DNA of 64,000 nt, from contig CAYJLF010000016.1 in assembly GCA_964371055.1 (NCBI GenBank), positions 1-64,000 on the forward strand. Direction: 5' to 3'. A model generated the notes under the pieces. It ran no database searches, was not told the DNA's origin, and was given only the letters and a program-made list of their open reading frames with translations. Positions 62,566-64,000 of this stretch are shown here, piece by piece. The stretch comes from CAYJLF01 sp964371055. GTDB taxonomy: Bacteria; Eisenbacteria; RBG-16-71-46; CAIMUX01. The number at the start of each line of letters is the position of its first letter. The stretch's first letter is position 1. The translations under genes and the position numbers were made by a program.

Positions 62566-64000
62566 CTATCGCAACCTGATGACTCGAGCCGCCGGGGCGG
62601 GTGAATCGGCGATCCGGGCGAACCAGATCCCCGCGGGCATCGGCTCGGGACCACGCGGGAAGACCAGACGCACCAGATCCTGGCCGGCTTTGAGTGGAGT
62701 CGATGCCACCAGCCGTCCCGTGACATCGTGGATCAGCAAGAGGGTCGCTCCGGACGAGCTCGGCGTGCCTCGAAGAAAGTTGACGACCTCACCTTCCCGC
62801 GAGGGATTCGGCCACACCTCGAGTTCCACGGGACTTCCGCCCGGCCTCCCCGCGATCCCGGACGCGCCCTGGATGGCCTGCAGGGTGCGGATTCCGTCGA
62901 TCCGCCCGGCGCCCAACTCGTCCAGGTAGGGCACGTTCTCGGGAATCGCGTAGATGTCGACGACACCGTCGCCGACCGTCTGGTAAAGGTCCATCAGGGA
63001 TCCGCTCGGCAGAGCGGCGAGCACGCACGCACACTGCCCGGTGATGAACGGCACGGAGAACGAGGTACCCGCCCCGATCGCGTAGCCTCCGTCGATGAAG
63101 GGCGCCAGGACACCCTGACCCGGCGCCGAGAGATCGACGCTGCGGTGCCAGTTCGAGAACTCCGCCTTGATGTCGCACGAATCGAGCGCCGCCACCGAGA
63201 GGGCCTGCGGATCGATCGCCGGATAGTAGGGCGGGTTCTCATCCGCCAGGTTTCCGGCGGCCGCGACGATCGCCACGCCCCGCTCGTTGGCGTAGAGGAT
63301 CTGGTCCTGGATCACGAAGGTGTGCTGCACCAGCCCGAGACTGAGGTTGATCACCTGCGCGCCGCGATCGACGGCGTAATGGATCGCCCGGGCCAGATCG
63401 AAGACCCGGCCGCGCCCCTCGTCATCGAGCACGCGCAACGGCAGGATCCGAGCCTGCGGTGCCACGAGACGGACGATCCCGGCCACCATGGTGCCGTGTC
63501 CCGCCCCCTCGTCGACCAGGCCGTCTCCATCCTCATCCAGGCCGAGCGCCTCCTCCGACGCATCCGAGTCGTGGTCGACGAAATCCCATCCACCCCGCTC
63601 GATCGCCCCCGCGAGCATCTCGTGGGAGGCGAACACGCCGGTGTCCAGCACGGCCACCAGGATCCCGGCGCCGGTATGGATGCTGTTCAGTTCCGGGAGA
63701 TGGAGGCGAGGCACGAGGTTCTGTTCGAGGTAGTCCTCGCTGGTGCCGCCAACGACGACGACGACCATCTGCCGGACCCCCTCGGGGGTCTCGTCCACCC
63801 ACGAGCATTCCACCGCGTCAAGGGCCGGGTCCTGCTGCAGTCGCTCGACCCACTCGGCCTCCGTGCCGTTCCCCGGCAGGCGAAGCAGGTAGGCCGGGGG
63901 CAGGGAATCGACCGTCACGGTCCCGTACCTCTGGTTGATCGAGCCGATCGACTCGACTCCCGTCAGGCGGACCTGAACCTCCCCCTGCATGAAGAGGCTC
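62566..64000 (-). CDS. secreted subtilisin-like serine protease (S8), 5-prime partial
   Basis: At least 478 residues; the frame stays open to the window edge, so the signal peptide and true start are missing. Numbering from the Met at 63990: a short pro-domain (GEVQVRLTGVESIGSINQRYG), D116 (VAVLDTGVF), H165 (GHGTMVAGIV), the oxyanion N247 (AAAGN) and S310 (GTSFSVPF). An acidic DEDGDG loop near 152 probably binds calcium. The last 85 residues (VWPNPSREGEVVNFLRG onward) form a FlgD/Por-type sorting module. It is convergent with the sigma/CHAT cassette. Confidence 0.92.
   Translation of the reverse strand, partial: SLFMQGEVQVRLTGVESIGSINQRYGTVTVDSLPPAYLLRLPGNGTEAEWVERLQQDPALDAVECSWVDETPEGVRQMVVVVVGGTSEDYLEQNLVPRLHLPELNSIHTGAGILVAVLDTGVFASHEMLAGAIERGGWDFVDHDSDASEEALGLDEDGDGLVDEGAGHGTMVAGIVRLVAPQARILPLRVLDDEGRGRVFDLARAIHYAVDRGAQVINLSLGLVQHTFVIQDQILYANERGVAIVAAAGNLADENPPYYPAIDPQALSVAALDSCDIKAEFSNWHRSVDLSAPGQGVLAPFIDGGYAIGAGTSFSVPFITGQCACVLAALPSGSLMDLYQTVGDGVVDIYAIPENVPYLDELGAGRIDGIRTLQAIQGASGIAGRPGGSPVELEVWPNPSREGEVVNFLRGTPSSSGATLLLIHDVTGRLVASTPLKAGQDLVRLVFPRGPEPMPAGIWFARIADSPAPAARVIRLR

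Overview
The window is a high-GC, gene-dense bacterial chromosome segment; no tRNA, rRNA, CRISPR array or recognisable transposase was seen. Several secreted proteins end in FlgD/Por-like sorting modules (PNP motif plus an Ig-like tail), and many genes encode lipoproteins, beta-solenoid repeat proteins or secreted proteins of unknown function. Together with a full [FeFe]-hydrogenase system this suggests an uncultivated, didermal, at least facultatively anaerobic member of the FCB superphylum (a Candidatus Eisenbacteria-like lineage is my best guess). This is inference from gene style, not a phylogeny.

Layout. 1-8.6 kb: a 16-residue-repeat surface protein, then a divergent ArsR-controlled tripartite RND efflux operon that ends with a DUF2892 membrane protein and a PII-like protein. 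8.7-20.2 kb: a mix of secreted and housekeeping genes: a zincin fused to a glucodextranase-type module, a serine beta-lactamase-like hydrolase, a prolyl oligopeptidase, three peptidyl-prolyl isomerases (one FKBP, two cyclophilins), a hexapeptide acyltransferase, and a lipoprotein next to a radical SAM/SPASM enzyme (an rSAM/lipoprotein pair).

20.3-34.4 kb is the centrepiece. One minus-strand operon runs rex-hydC-hydB-hydA-hydS-REC-REC/HK-hydE-hydG-aspA-hydF, mostly joined by ATGA stop/start overlaps and preceded by two abutting Rex operators. It encodes an NAD-linked HydABC [FeFe]-hydrogenase, all three H-cluster maturases, an aspartate ammonia-lyase, an NADH-sensing repressor and an H-cluster-domain histidine kinase with two receiver proteins. 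The likely logic is that Rex releases the operon when NADH/NAD+ is high, HydABC disposes of or takes up reductant as H2, and HydS reads H2 or redox state into a phosphorelay with no DNA-binding output encoded here.

34.5-46.2 kb: a CHAD / Ppx-GppA-HD polyphosphate-type operon, a 284-bp element with perfect 25-bp terminal inverted repeats, a Smr-domain protein, a fused radical SAM/DUF2344 protein, a cation antiporter, a DUF362 iron-sulfur protein with a NapH-like polyferredoxin, and a PAS-GGDEF cyclase. 46.2-57.4 kb: an unusual membrane MCP with an outer-membrane beta-barrel, P5C dehydrogenase, an FG-GAP secreted protein, a GH20 hexosaminidase and an MFS transporter.

57.5-64 kb: an ECF sigma factor, a zinc-finger anti-sigma-like protein, a 949-residue TPR-CHAT caspase-like protein, a small secreted carboxypeptidase-regulatory-like protein and a secreted subtilase that runs off the window. 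This is a plausible stress or conflict-type proteolytic cassette. Plus-strand genes repeatedly carry a TGnTAnnnT extended -10 element; before the antiporter and the sigma factor it sits exactly seven bases from the ATG, implying leaderless mRNAs.
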